In this document: positions 50,742-59,562 of the stretch, in pieces
Layout: each line of letters starts with the position of its first letter
Position numbering within the stretch: the stretch's first letter is position 1
NCBI GenBank assembly: GCA_963773845.1
Contig: CAVZCU010000011.1
Location: 558,001-622,000 of the forward strand
DNA from: SIAJ01 sp963773845
GTDB taxonomy: Bacteria; Planctomycetota; Planctomycetia; Gemmatales; Gemmataceae
Length of the DNA: 64,000 nt
Direction of reading: 5' to 3'
Program-made: the position numbers and the translations under genes
Notes under the pieces: model-generated
Told to the model about the DNA's origin: nothing
The model's input: only the letters and a program-made list of their open reading frames with translations
The model's database searches: none

Positions 50742-51290
50742 ATGGCCACTCCAGTCCGTTCAGAAAGTCCCCCGCCACTTGTAAAGCCCTTTAGCGCGGA
50801 TCCCATCGACTCGCTCTCTCGATCACCAGCAACCAATGCTTTGCTGGCGGCATTGAGGCCCCTGGAGCGACGGTTCGCGGAATGCGTTGCCGCTGGCATG
50901 ACCGGGGCGGCGGCGTATCGCAAGGCGAAGGGAAAACAGGGCCGGCAGGATCGAGACTCCAGCCGGCAACAAGCTTACAAGCTCCTGCAACGGCCCCATG
51001 TCCAAGCGGCACTTCGAATGCTGCTGAATGATTTTGGCGACAGTGTGTCCATGCAGAGGGGAGCGACGCTCATGCAACTACGAGCCGTTGTCGAGGAAGC
51101 GATCAGTTCGGATAGCCTTGCAGCATGGCGCGCTGCGGGGACGGCGATCATGGCAATGGCCCGGATTCAGGGCGAGCTTTCGCGTAGTTCACCGATACCG
51201 CGAATATCGGCATCGGCCACACCCAGTCGCGGAACGATTCAGCAATGGATCGATCAGGTTGTCGCGGACGCCAAGCGGATCGCGGATTAG
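50742..51290 (+). CDS. terminase-small-subunit-like DNA-binding protein
   Basis: 182 residues from ATG 50742 (MATPVRSESPPP). The central helices FAECVAAGMTGAAAYRKAKGK, SSRQQAYKLLQRPHVQAAL and the following region MLLNDFGDSVSMQRG resemble the DNA-recognition helices of phage terminase small subunits. The C-terminal part is helical (GTIQQWIDQVVADAKRIAD). No large terminase subunit is nearby, so it may be a stand-alone DNA-binding protein of the element. It lies between the direct repeats and the third dyad. Confidence 0.5.
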   Translation: MATPVRSESPPPLVKPFSADPIDSLSRSPATNALLAALRPLERRFAECVAAGMTGAAAYRKAKGKQGRQDRDSSRQQAYKLLQRPHVQAALRMLLNDFGDSVSMQRGATLMQLRAVVEEAISSDSLAAWRAAGTAIMAMARIQGELSRSSPIPRISASATPSRGTIQQWIDQVVADAKRIAD

Positions 51291-51589
51291 CCGGCAACGA
51301 CAACAATGCGAATGCGCTGCTCTAGCAAGTTGGAAACCGGCGAGCGTGACCATCGACCGCATGCAGACTTTCCTGCGGCGACCCAGGCAACGGTTGGCCC
51401 TTCGCCGAGGGCCCCGAACAGACGAAGCCAATGGCATTGATCGGCCGGATTCGGCCAGCCGTCGATTGGGAGAGCTGTTCATTGACAATCATTCAGTTCC
51501 CGTCCGGCCGGTGCCGCTGACTTTGCAATGAATTTGTCTAGCTAGACAAATTCCCGCTCCAAATCCTTGTTCCGGCAACTTGGGTGTGG
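51291..51589. other. 299-bp convergent gap
   Basis: It lies between the plus-strand terminase-like gene and the minus-strand frame that ends the large operon. It contains the perfect palindrome at 51530-51553 and no clear gene. Confidence 0.45.
51530..51553. promoter_or_regulatory. 24-bp perfect palindrome, dyad copy 3
   Basis: A perfect palindrome whose core is again AATTTGT-N8-ACAAATT, here with the self-complementary spacer CTAGCTAG. It lies just beyond the 3' end of the seven-gene operon. With the two copies at 50395 and 50495 it defines one recurring site. Confidence 0.65.
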
Positions 51590-52027
51590 TCAAATGTTAC
51601 CCTCTTGCGAGGGCTTGGCCGTGGGCGTCACATTCTGCTGGGAGCATTCGGCAGAAGCCACCAATGTAACGACCGCCTGGTAGGCTGCATGATCTCTTGA
51701 CAACCGTGCGGCCGCGAAATGTACATCTCTGGCGACGGTGTGCTTGTCGAGCCAGTACCGCCCAAGCCAAAGTGCGGCGTCTGCCTGATCCGCCTCACAA
51801 GTGGTAATGCATATCCTCGCAAACCGGGCGGTTTGCATACAAGCGAACTGAGTTTGGTGCGGAATAGCGTTAAATTGCAAGGAAAGGTCGGTCGATGTAA
51901 CCGAGGCGCGCAACTCCTGGGGATTCCACCGTTGAAAGCGGTTATCGCGGATCGACACGAGAACATCCGCTGCCGGCCAAATATCGGCCGCCAGCCAGTC
52001 ACGCCATCGAGATCTGATGGTATGGAA
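51590..52027 (-). CDS. uncertain frame continuing after the UGA of the last operon gene
   Basis: 145 codons lie open directly after the TGA at 52028-52030 and in the same frame as the gene before it. The translation looks protein-like (RWRDWLAADIWPAADVLVSI, ALWLGRYWLDKHTVARDV). A GTG at 51958 could start it independently. Either it is a separate gene, or the TGA is an error or is read through. I do not recognise the family. Confidence 0.35.
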   Translation of the reverse strand, partial: FHTIRSRWRDWLAADIWPAADVLVSIRDNRFQRWNPQELRASVTSTDLSLQFNAIPHQTQFACMQTARFARICITTCEADQADAALWLGRYWLDKHTVARDVHFAAARLSRDHAAYQAVVTLVASAECSQQNVTPTAKPSQEGNI

Positions 52028-52954
52028 TCAGACTTGCGGTGGCTTGAAGCACAGCCGGATGATCCCATCGCGGGCGAGCGGTTGCAGCAGTTCGGGAACT
52101 TTTCCATCAGTTGTGCGGAACGCCTTGACATAGTAGCTTCCGGTCGCGACCGCGGGCAGATCCTTACCTCGAAGCCAGTCGCCGACCCACTCCCGGCGCT
52201 CGGCGTCCACCCTGGCCACAGCGCCGAGGTCGAGCCCCATGAACGCCCGCGCCGCGAGGCCGTTGAAGAAATAAGTAAACCACTCCCACGCCTGGGCGTA
52301 CTGCCGTTGGTAAGGGTGGCCGCGCGGCACGAGCGCTACCCCGAGCTGTGACGCTGTCAGACCGAACCCGCGGCTGAAGCTGATCGACAGAACCGACTTC
52401 TCGAAAACGCCCAACAGCGACTCCGCCACCGATCGCCGTTCAACGGGCTCGAGTGTCGGGAAGAGATTCAGGTTCAGGAGACACGCCCCGCCGTCGTCGA
52501 GGAACTGTGTCATCTCTGCGGTAAGGTGGCCGTTGCGGACCGACGGCACGCACAGGCATGCCAGCCGGCCCCGGCTGTTGGCGTCCCACTTGATGCGCGC
52601 GGGGTGCGTCGAGCCGACGCGGAAGCCGAACCAGTCGCCAGGGTACAGGCTGATCTCCTCGGAGGCCGCGACCGCTTCGACGAGGTGGGCCATGAAGTCC
52701 ACGTCGCTGCCAGCAGCATAGGCGTCGAAATCGGCGAGGTCCCAGGCCCCGCCGCTCAGGTCGCGGAGCGTGTCCTTCAGGCGTGGGACGAACTCGCCGT
52801 GGAACCAGTCTAGCCCGGCGGTATAGTGCGAGCTAAGGTCGGCCGGCGTGAGGTCAGCGACCGCCGCGCGGTATGCCTGTACCCCAGCAGCGTAGCCGAC
52901 CGGCAGGAGCGGGCGGAACTGTTCGACATCGCTGCCGATCGACGCTACGAGCAA
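52028..52954 (-). CDS. PLP-dependent-transferase-like protein lacking the Schiff-base lysine
   Basis: About 308 residues if TTG 52954 is the start, which overlaps the radical SAM stop by 10 nt; the frame stays open to 53083. The pattern recalls class I/II aminotransferases: SDVDFMAHLVEAVAASEEI, YPGDWFGFRVG, then SISFSRGFGLTASQLGVALVP where aminotransferases have SxSKxFGLAGxR, and IIRLCFK near the end. The Lys that holds PLP is absent (Phe-Ser-Arg in its place). It may be an inactive homologue or one with another role, perhaps binding the substrate of the radical SAM enzyme beside it (inference). Confidence 0.45.
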   Translation of the reverse strand: MLVASIGSDVEQFRPLLPVGYAAGVQAYRAAVADLTPADLSSHYTAGLDWFHGEFVPRLKDTLRDLSGGAWDLADFDAYAAGSDVDFMAHLVEAVAASEEISLYPGDWFGFRVGSTHPARIKWDANSRGRLACLCVPSVRNGHLTAEMTQFLDDGGACLLNLNLFPTLEPVERRSVAESLLGVFEKSVLSISFSRGFGLTASQLGVALVPRGHPYQRQYAQAWEWFTYFFNGLAARAFMGLDLGAVARVDAERREWVGDWLRGKDLPAVATGSYYVKAFRTTDGKVPELLQPLARDGIIRLCFKPPQV

Positions 52955-53841
52955 CTCAGCCGGTACAACAGGCTCGAGGTCTCCTCCAACGAGGCGTATA
53001 CCGAGCCGTCCGACAGCAGGTTGCTCGATCGGCACGTCCGGTTGTTGAGTTCCCACTGCGGCGTCGGTTCGTGGTAGAAGCATGCTTGAATCCCCCTAAT
53101 GCGGCGGACGCGCGGCCCCCACGGGAGCGACGCCACCACCTCGCCTTCGTGCCCAAACGGGTCAAACTCCACCTGATGTTCGCGCGCCCACGCGTCCTCG
53201 GCCGAGCCGCGAAAGAGCGACCCGTCATACGCAACGTAGGTGTGTTTGAACGTAAATTCAGTCACGCCAAACGGCCGCAGCGCGTCAACGTAGCCCCACA
53301 CCCCGGCGGTGTCCTCGACCGACCCGCGGGTCATGACGCACGTCGCCCGCACTCTCAGCGGCCCCGCCGCCGCGATCAACTCCGCCAGCTTGGGGGCGCC
53401 GTCGCCCATGAGCCGACGATTGGCCTCGTCGTCCGCAGCGTGGCGGGAATAGCACAGGTATGACAGCCCGGCGTCGTGCAGTCGGTGGCCTAGCTCACGA
53501 GTCAGGAGCGTTCCGTTCGTGAAGCACGCGACCTCGTTGAAGTACCGGCGGCCCAGCCCTACTAGGTAGACAACATCCTCCGGGCGGAGCAAGGGCTCGC
53601 CGCCGCCGGTGACGACGAGCCGGGTCGCGCCGCGGGCGCGGGCGAACTCGTAATATCCCGCTACGTCGAGCCTTTGCCAGTTGGCCCGGTCGTGCCGCAG
53701 GGCGCTAACGCTCGACTTCGAGAAGCAGAACGGGCACCGCAGATTGCACGCCATCCGCACCGGTAGGATGCTACACGTCAGGAACCGGCACTCGCGCCAC
53801 CCGGCGGTCGTCGCGTCGTCCTGTTGAAGCAGTGAGACCAT
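52945..53841 (-). CDS. radical SAM enzyme with SPASM/twitch-like C-terminus
   Basis: 298 residues from ATG 53841, 4 nt after the preceding stop. The 4Fe-4S motif CNLRCPFC (C32, C36, C39) lies near the N-terminus; the SAM-binding VVTGGGEPLL is at about residue 77. The C-terminal part has Cys in IQACFYHEP and RTCRSSNLLSDGSVYAS, like a twitch or SPASM region that binds a second cluster in peptide-modifying enzymes. No precursor peptide gene is evident. It is the sixth gene of the MoxR operon, an unusual partner for MoxR/VWA modules. Confidence 0.88.
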   Translation of the reverse strand: MVSLLQQDDATTAGWRECRFLTCSILPVRMACNLRCPFCFSKSSVSALRHDRANWQRLDVAGYYEFARARGATRLVVTGGGEPLLRPEDVVYLVGLGRRYFNEVACFTNGTLLTRELGHRLHDAGLSYLCYSRHAADDEANRRLMGDGAPKLAELIAAAGPLRVRATCVMTRGSVEDTAGVWGYVDALRPFGVTEFTFKHTYVAYDGSLFRGSAEDAWAREHQVEFDPFGHEGEVVASLPWGPRVRRIRGIQACFYHEPTPQWELNNRTCRSSNLLSDGSVYASLEETSSLLYRLSCS

Positions 53842-53845
53842 GTTG

Positions 53846-54532
53846 TCAAGCGACCTCGGCTGTTTGCCGCAATGCCTCGGCGATCCACTCGCGGCGGTCG
53901 CGCGGGATGTGGTGCCAGGCGGTACACAGGTCCGACTCCGTCAGGCCAACGCGGGCCATCCGGTCTCGGACGCGGCGCCGCACCCCGCTATCCGACGACT
54001 GGAGCGCTTTGCGGAGCGGGTCAGCCAGTTGCTCACTCTGGGCCAGCTTTTCTTCGAGGCGATCAAGCTGGAACAGCGACTCCGCTGCCGCCTCGTCGTA
54101 GGCCCGGCCGCCGAATGCCTCCCGAAGTTTGGCCGAGTTGTCCGCCCCCCTCAGCCGCCCCGCCGCGTCGGCCAGGGGAATGTCACCGGGGACAAACCCT
54201 ACCGTGGCGTGATCCACGCCCGGCCTCGCCTTCGCCACGTAGACGTGCGGCACTCCGCTGTGCCACGGGCCGAGGGCGAGCGGGCGGAGCATTACGAGCC
54301 GCCCGGTCTTCTCGTAGTCGGTGTACGGCTCGATGTGGGCGGCCGTCCGCATGTAGACGATCGGCGACAGCGGGCCAGCCAGCCGGGGCAGTTTCCCGCG
54401 GAGGAATAGCGTCAGAGCAGCCGGGCCGATGTCGCGAAAGAGTACCGGGCATGGCTCGCCCTCGACCACCGGCTTTAGAGTCACGCCGGTGTGCCACCGG
54501 AAGCCGGACAGGTCGTCGCCTCGGCTCGGCAT
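53846..54532 (-). CDS. unknown protein of the MoxR operon (228 residues)
   Basis: ATG 54532 (MPSRGDDLSGFRWHTG) lies over the stop of the upstream gene, so the two are coupled; the frame further up is only an overlap. The first part is strand-rich (TGVTLKPVVEGEPCPVLF, PLSPIVYMRTAAHIEPY, LGPWHSGVPHVYVAKA), the second part helical (LFQLDRLEEKLAQSEQLADPL and a final HHIPRDRREWIAEALRQ). No known motif was seen. It may be the subunit joining ATPase and enzyme, but this is a guess. Confidence 0.65.
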   Translation of the reverse strand: MPSRGDDLSGFRWHTGVTLKPVVEGEPCPVLFRDIGPAALTLFLRGKLPRLAGPLSPIVYMRTAAHIEPYTDYEKTGRLVMLRPLALGPWHSGVPHVYVAKARPGVDHATVGFVPGDIPLADAAGRLRGADNSAKLREAFGGRAYDEAAAESLFQLDRLEEKLAQSEQLADPLRKALQSSDSGVRRRVRDRMARVGLTESDLCTAWHHIPRDRREWIAEALRQTAEVA

Positions 54533-54533
54533 G

Positions 54534-55136
54534 TCAGTGCTTCCCCCGGCGCGACCGTCGCATCTCTTGTTCGTCTTGGAGCTTCTTGAGCCGCTCGGCC
54601 CGTTCCGTCGCCGCCAGTCGGGCCTGCTCGGCCTCCGCGAGCAGCCGGCCGTAGTCGAGCCGGTGCAGCTTTTTCTTCGACTCGTCCGCAGTCTCGTTTG
54701 CGACCGTCGCCCCAACGTCGGCAATGAGGCGACGGGCCAACTCCTCCACCCGCAGCTCGCTCTGTTCTAGCACACCGATCGTCAGCAACGGCGTTTCGCG
54801 GGCCAGCCCCACGATCGCTGTGACTGCCGCAATTCCCGAGCGGCCAGCGGACAGTTGTGGCAGCGCCGCCCGCACGATAGCAAGGTCGAGCACACCCACC
54901 AGGACGGCCAGCCGCCGCCACGCCTCGCCGTCGAGGCCAGTCGCGGCCGTGTCGAACTCGTCGGGCAAAGCGGGCGGCACGGCCGCGTCGCGGCAGCCGT
55001 CGGCGAGGCGGGCGCGGGTCAGGTCCGGGTCAGGGTCGCCGACGCGACGCACCGCGTCGGCGAGCCGGGCCTGCACCGCAGCGAGGTCGAGCTTCGCCCC
55101 GGCCGGGCGGCCGAACAGGCGTTCAGTAAGCGACAC
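54534..55136 (-). CDS. unknown helical protein of the MoxR operon (200 residues)
   Basis: The start is GTG 55136 (VSLTERLFGRPAG), with GGAGGGG six bases before it, better than the ATG at 55160. It overlaps the metallopeptidase-VWA stop by 14 nt. Helical, with Ala/Arg/Leu-rich segments (DLAAVQARLADAVRRVG, LAVLVGVLDLAIVRAALPQL), and ends in a charged coiled coil (LLAEAEQARLAATERAERLKK). No family recognised. Confidence 0.65.
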   Translation of the reverse strand: MSLTERLFGRPAGAKLDLAAVQARLADAVRRVGDPDPDLTRARLADGCRDAAVPPALPDEFDTAATGLDGEAWRRLAVLVGVLDLAIVRAALPQLSAGRSGIAAVTAIVGLARETPLLTIGVLEQSELRVEELARRLIADVGATVANETADESKKKLHRLDYGRLLAEAEQARLAATERAERLKKLQDEQEMRRSRRGKH

Positions 55137-56840
55137 GGTGTTCCCCTCCGAACAGGGCATTGGACAAGGCCGCCGCCATCGTTGGATAGTCGTCCAGTTC
55201 GCTCACCGGGATCACCCGCGCCCCCGCCGCCCTGTACGGCCGCGTCCACGGACCGTCGGAAGCGTGCAGCATCAGAATAAAGTGCGGCGATCGCGCGACG
55301 GCTTCCGCCACGATGCCCGCGTTCTCGCTAAGCGCCTTGTAGTTGTGGTCGAAATCGGTGTCGGTGATGACCACCCGGATCGGCTGGTCGCTGCCGCACT
55401 CCGCCATGCTGTCTTGGAGCAGGTCGAACGGGAAGTCCGTGCCCGCCCCGATGTAGTGCATCAGGAACTTTGACAACTCCGTCTCCGACCGACACCACTC
55501 GCGGTACGACACGTTGGACGACGAGTAGAGCGTCGCCCGCGCCCAACCGTTGGCCCGGATGGCCCCGGTCACGAGAATTTGCGCCGCGAGTGTCATTGCG
55601 TTGCGGGTAACGCGGGGATCGGGCATCGACCCGCTCACGTCCAGGTAAATCTCGACTCGAGGTTGCCACAGCGGGACCTCCCACCCCTCCGACTCCGCCA
55701 CCCGGACCCGTTTCAGCGGACTAGCGGCTCCCAGGACTGGTCCGCGCTGCATGAGTGTCGCAACCCAATCGATGTCCCGTACCGGGTCGCCGAGTTCCCA
55801 CTCGTCGAGCGTTGTCGGTGTCGTCGCCTCCCCGTACCGGAGTTGCGGCGGCGGGCGCAACAGGTACGCGCTCGGCCTGCTGGCGATAATACGCGGCCAT
55901 CACCGCAGGTACGCTGGTGGCGTCGGCGTCGTCCGCCCCCCCCGGCAGCATGGCGATGCGGCGGTCGGTCGTCTCACGGTTGGTCATTCGCTCGGCTGTC
56001 TCTTCCGAAATCCAGCCCGCCGCTCTGGCGCGGCGGATCGCCTCGCGCTCGCGGCCGTCCGGCGTGAGGGCGTCGGCCCAGTCGTCCGGCGATGGCTCCC
56101 CGCACCCGCACGAGTACGGGTCGTTGTTGACAGGCTCCCGGTCCTCCTCGGGTAGCGCGTACCGGGACACGACAGAGACGAAGTATAGGAATTGCGTGTA
56201 TACGTTCGGCCCGAGGCGGAACAGCTCCTCGCCGAGCACTTGGGCCTCGGCGCGATAGCCCGGGTACGCCTTCGCGAACTCCTCCTCGCTCGCCTCGCCC
56301 ATCATCGAGCCGGGCGGCTGCCGCCACCGTTCCTCATACACCGCAAGGTAGAACGTGAACGCCGGGTCGATCTGCCAGTCGGACTTGCCCACGAAGCTCC
56401 GGTAGACGCGGGCGAGTTGTTCTTCGTAGGGCGGCCGTAGGACGTCGTTAATCATCAGGTCGGTGAACAGGTTCGTGACCGAATAGTCCTTCAACGGCAG
56501 CAGCCCGCGCTCCAGCAATCGCATCCGGGCGTGGACGGCGAGCGTGCCTGGATAGCGGACGTGGTGCCCGACCTCGTGCGCGAGGATCGCCTCCAGGCAG
56601 TCGCCCAGCCCCTGTGCGCGGATCAAGTCGAGGTCGAGCGCCACCTGCCGCGTGCCGAGGTCGATGCGGGCGACGCTGCCGCACGCGGGATGGTGGACCG
56701 GCCCGCCGAGCAGCAGGAACCGCGACCAAGCTTTCAGCGCGAGGCCACGCCTCGGCGACCGCGACGGCGAGGTCGTCGGTCCCGCCGAGAATCGGCACCG
56801 GTTCGGCTGCGGACGGCTTCTTGTCCAGGTCACGCATCAT
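55123..56840 (-). CDS. DUF2201-type metallopeptidase plus VWA protein (two frameshifts)
   Basis: About 572 residues. ATG 56840 overlaps the preceding stop as ATGA. The N-terminal half has the zinc motif HEVGHH in EAILAHEVGHHVRYPG, then helices with VTNLFTDLMINDVLRPPY. The C-terminal half is a VWA-like domain with a complete MIDAS: YLDVSGSMPD, the Thr in GAGTDFPF and the Asp in VITDTDFDH. Together this is the DUF2201 arrangement usually found beside MoxR ATPases. The frame breaks near 56740-56750 and near 55865-55875 (before YLLRPPPQLRYGEA); the pieces join without gaps. A Cys-rich SCGCGEPSP sits in the middle. Confidence 0.8.
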
Positions 56841-57691
56841 TCGCTCTCGATCACCCAGAGTCGCTGGCTGTCCGGCGCGCACGCGACGACGTACCCTGCC
56901 CGCACGACGGCGAACGACTGGCACCGACGGAACATCGGCAACGGGACGGCATTCGCCGCGATCGTCACCCGGCCGTCGGCGAACGTCACCTCGGGCAGCA
57001 AACCCGGCTCGACATACTCCCCCAGGCCCGGCACTACGCCGAGCGGTTCGCTCTTTCGGTCGCGCCGCAGCAGCACTCCGATATGAAGTTCGGGCCGCCG
57101 GCGGTCCTCGACGCACAGCACCGTCGGCGCGGCGAGCCGAACGCGGCCGGGTAGGAACTCCCCGTGAACGGGGCGGAGGTCGAGGACGCTGACGCGGATC
57201 TTGCCGGACCACGACGCCGGCGGGGCAGGTGCGAGGACCGGCTCGAGGGTGCGAACCAAGAACGCTTCGAGCTGGTCGAGCCGTGTGAGGGCTACGGAGC
57301 AGGCGTTGACATAGCGGTCCACCCACGTCGGCTCGCGGAGAAGTCCTTCGCCGAGGTTCCACACTTGAACGAGCACGGCCAACTGCCTCGCGGCGACAAC
57401 CGTGGGCAATTGGGCGGGCACCAACTCGACCAGCAGTCGTTCGAGGAAGTTCGACCACCCCGCCGACCCTGGCTCGACTTGCTTCAGCACGCCCGTACCC
57501 ACACCCTGCTGGACGAGTCGCAAGTACCCTATCAGCACGCCGTCGGCGTCCGGTTGGTCGTTCAGTCGCTCGGCGAGAGTGTTCGCCGGGCCGCTCACGA
57601 CGGCGTCGAAGGCCCTAGCGTCCCATTGCGAGAACCGCCGCGGTCCATCGGCCCGCAGCTCTGCGACCTGTGCCAACACGGAATGATTCAT
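56837..57691 (-). CDS. unknown protein between MoxR and metallopeptidase-VWA (284 residues)
   Basis: ATG 57691 overlaps the MoxR stop and its own stop overlaps the next ATG, so it is tightly coupled on both sides. The N-terminal half is helical (NTLAERLNDQPDADGVLI, LPTVVAARQLAVLVQVW, VNACSVALTRLDQLEAFL); the C-terminal half is strand-rich (VSVLDLRPVHGEFL, HIGVLLRRDRKSEPLG, SFAVVRAGYVVACAPD). This placement is where a system-specific adaptor or target-binding subunit is expected. No known domain was seen. Confidence 0.7.
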   Translation of the reverse strand: MNHSVLAQVAELRADGPRRFSQWDARAFDAVVSGPANTLAERLNDQPDADGVLIGYLRLVQQGVGTGVLKQVEPGSAGWSNFLERLLVELVPAQLPTVVAARQLAVLVQVWNLGEGLLREPTWVDRYVNACSVALTRLDQLEAFLVRTLEPVLAPAPPASWSGKIRVSVLDLRPVHGEFLPGRVRLAAPTVLCVEDRRRPELHIGVLLRRDRKSEPLGVVPGLGEYVEPGLLPEVTFADGRVTIAANAVPLPMFRRCQSFAVVRAGYVVACAPDSQRLWVIESE

Positions 57692-59208
57692 CGCCCCGAC
57701 TCCCTGCGGTCAAGTTCATTGCGGCTGCGCACGAACAAGTCCTTCAGCAGGACCAGATCGGAGTGCACGACCGCGTTCAACTCGCTCTCCTTGAGCACAT
57801 GCTCTATGCGGTCGCGGACGGCGTCGAGGCGCCAGCGGAGTTCCGGCGTGGTCGCGGCCCCGAGGTTCGCCTCGCACATCGTCGCGAGCTCTAGCGTCCG
57901 CCGCCGCAACGAAGCGTGGGCCGCATGCTGGGCGACGGCTTTGTCGAAGAGCTGCCAAAGCCACGAGATACGGTCGGTAAGGTAGACGCGGTTTTCGGGC
58001 TTCTGGAAGAACGATGATTGCGGGTTGACCGGCAGCTTATCGTGTAGAATCCACGGCAGCACCGCCCGCGCGTCCTCGACCCCGACCTCCGCGCGGCCGC
58101 GGAAGTACGCGAGTGCCTGGGCAAAGTGCAACAGCGCCTGGCCAGCCCGCGGCGAGACGCCGGACTCGGTCTGCGTGCAGAGGTTCACGCTCCTGTCGAG
58201 CGGGCAGTCCTCCGTACAGACGTGCCCAACCCGCCGTCCGGCGAGGTGAAGCGTATCCTTTGTCTGGTACTCCAATCGGTCCGATGCCCGGCGGCAGAAG
58301 TCGAGTTGCCCGAGGAATAGGCCGAGCAGGTCGCGGATCTCGGCCGGCACCGCGACGTCCCGAACTTCGCGCGCGGCGGTGTCAAGTTCTTGGTTGTCCC
58401 AGATCAGGTCGCCGGGCATGAATTCCTCGGGTGCGGACCCGGAGGCGACCCGCTCGGCAAGCACGCGCATCAGCCCGGGGTGGAGCGGCGGGCAGCGGAC
58501 GACACCGTCGATACGGTCCCGGAGCGCCTCAATGACGGGAAACGTTCCGCCGCCCTGATCGTCGTTGGCGGTCAGATACCACGCCGATGCACCGCACTCG
58601 ACTGTCTGTTCGTACTGTTCGGCGTACCCCTCCGCCATGAGCGATAGGAGCGCGGACTGCGTCTTGGTGGGGATCCGATTGTATTCATCGATGATCTTCA
58701 CTCGCGCCGTGATCCACCGCCGCCAGTGGATGGTGACACCGGACGCCTCCTCGGCACGGACGAGGTCGCCGGGCAATGGGGAGCCGAGCAGGTCGGCGAG
58801 CGTGAGCTGCGGGTGCCCGTGCTGGACGGCGCGGCGGACCTCGGCGAGCGGTGCGCCGGCGAGCAGCGCCATGAGCGTCGCCATCGTCGTCTTGCCGCGG
58901 CCTGGCCCGCCGACGAATACCAGCCGCCGGTTCGTGAGCATGTTGAGCAGCGGCATCAGTACGAACGAGGCGTACCCAGCCGAACCGGGAAGGTCGATGC
59001 GGCAGGTATCGTGGCCCACCGTGGCGGCCGCGCCGATCTCCATGTCGTGATATGGCGTGATGAGCGCTCGGGTGGCGATCCAGTCGTAGGCGCGGCGTAG
59101 CTTCTCGGCGCGCTGTGGTTTCGGCAGTTCCGCGAAGGCCAATACGCTGTCGTCGCCGAGTCGGGCACGACCGTTCAACCACGATCGGACGAGTTGCTGG
59201 GAATCCAT
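57688..59208 (-). CDS. MoxR-type AAA+ ATPase
   Basis: 506 residues from ATG 59208 (MDSQQLVRSWLN); an in-frame start 16 codons up is possible. Walker A GGPGRGKTT at about 101-109, Walker B KIIDEYNR at about 172-179, sensor-1 region WYLTANDDQGGG with arginine-rich ALRDRIDG. A Cys cluster (VCTEDCPLDRSVNLC) lies near residue 335, unusual for MoxR. MoxR ATPases work with VWA proteins as chaperone-like or metal-inserting machines; here the VWA partner is encoded two genes downstream. It is the first gene of the operon. Confidence 0.9.
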   Translation of the reverse strand: MDSQQLVRSWLNGRARLGDDSVLAFAELPKPQRAEKLRRAYDWIATRALITPYHDMEIGAAATVGHDTCRIDLPGSAGYASFVLMPLLNMLTNRRLVFVGGPGRGKTTMATLMALLAGAPLAEVRRAVQHGHPQLTLADLLGSPLPGDLVRAEEASGVTIHWRRWITARVKIIDEYNRIPTKTQSALLSLMAEGYAEQYEQTVECGASAWYLTANDDQGGGTFPVIEALRDRIDGVVRCPPLHPGLMRVLAERVASGSAPEEFMPGDLIWDNQELDTAAREVRDVAVPAEIRDLLGLFLGQLDFCRRASDRLEYQTKDTLHLAGRRVGHVCTEDCPLDRSVNLCTQTESGVSPRAGQALLHFAQALAYFRGRAEVGVEDARAVLPWILHDKLPVNPQSSFFQKPENRVYLTDRISWLWQLFDKAVAQHAAHASLRRRTLELATMCEANLGAATTPELRWRLDAVRDRIEHVLKESELNAVVHSDLVLLKDLFVRSRNELDRRESGR

Positions 59209-59562
59209 GTATGGCCCGAGAGAATGCCTTTCGTGCCAGGATAGTGACATGAACAAGGAGTCTTGACGGCATCTCGGGGTTCTCCGCCCGGCGTGCCAGT
59301 CATGGTTGGTTTGATCTTAACGACCTGTTCACGCGAACGCCACTGCCATTTGCGACATCGAGGCGAGGAGTCCTAGCATCTTGCCCGCTTCGGTCCGACA
59401 CGCCGGAGCACTTCCGGAATTGGCCTGAGCATTATCATTCAGGGAAGCGAATTGCCTTGAATCCTTTTACGGTGTTTGCCCGTGAATTGTCGAAGCTCGA
59501 TCGCTTTGCATCCGTCGCGGTTTGGAATGCATGCATCAGTCAGAATCAGAAGCAGAATTCGA
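59209..59562. other. 354-bp region upstream of the MoxR operon
   Basis: It should hold the operon promoter and the 3' end of the nuclease operon. No gene or strong hairpin was noticed. Confidence 0.45.

Noticed and set aside
51628..52131. Minus-strand 167-codon frame overlapping the operon end
   Set aside because: Ser/Pro/Arg-rich translation without motifs. The neighbouring frame that continues after the UGA is more protein-like.
56448..57458. 336-codon minus-strand frame across two operon genes
   Set aside because: Only its end (MMRDLDKKPSAAEPVP onward) is real, as the N-terminus of the metallopeptidase-VWA gene before its first frame break. The rest is a shadow of the 284-residue protein.
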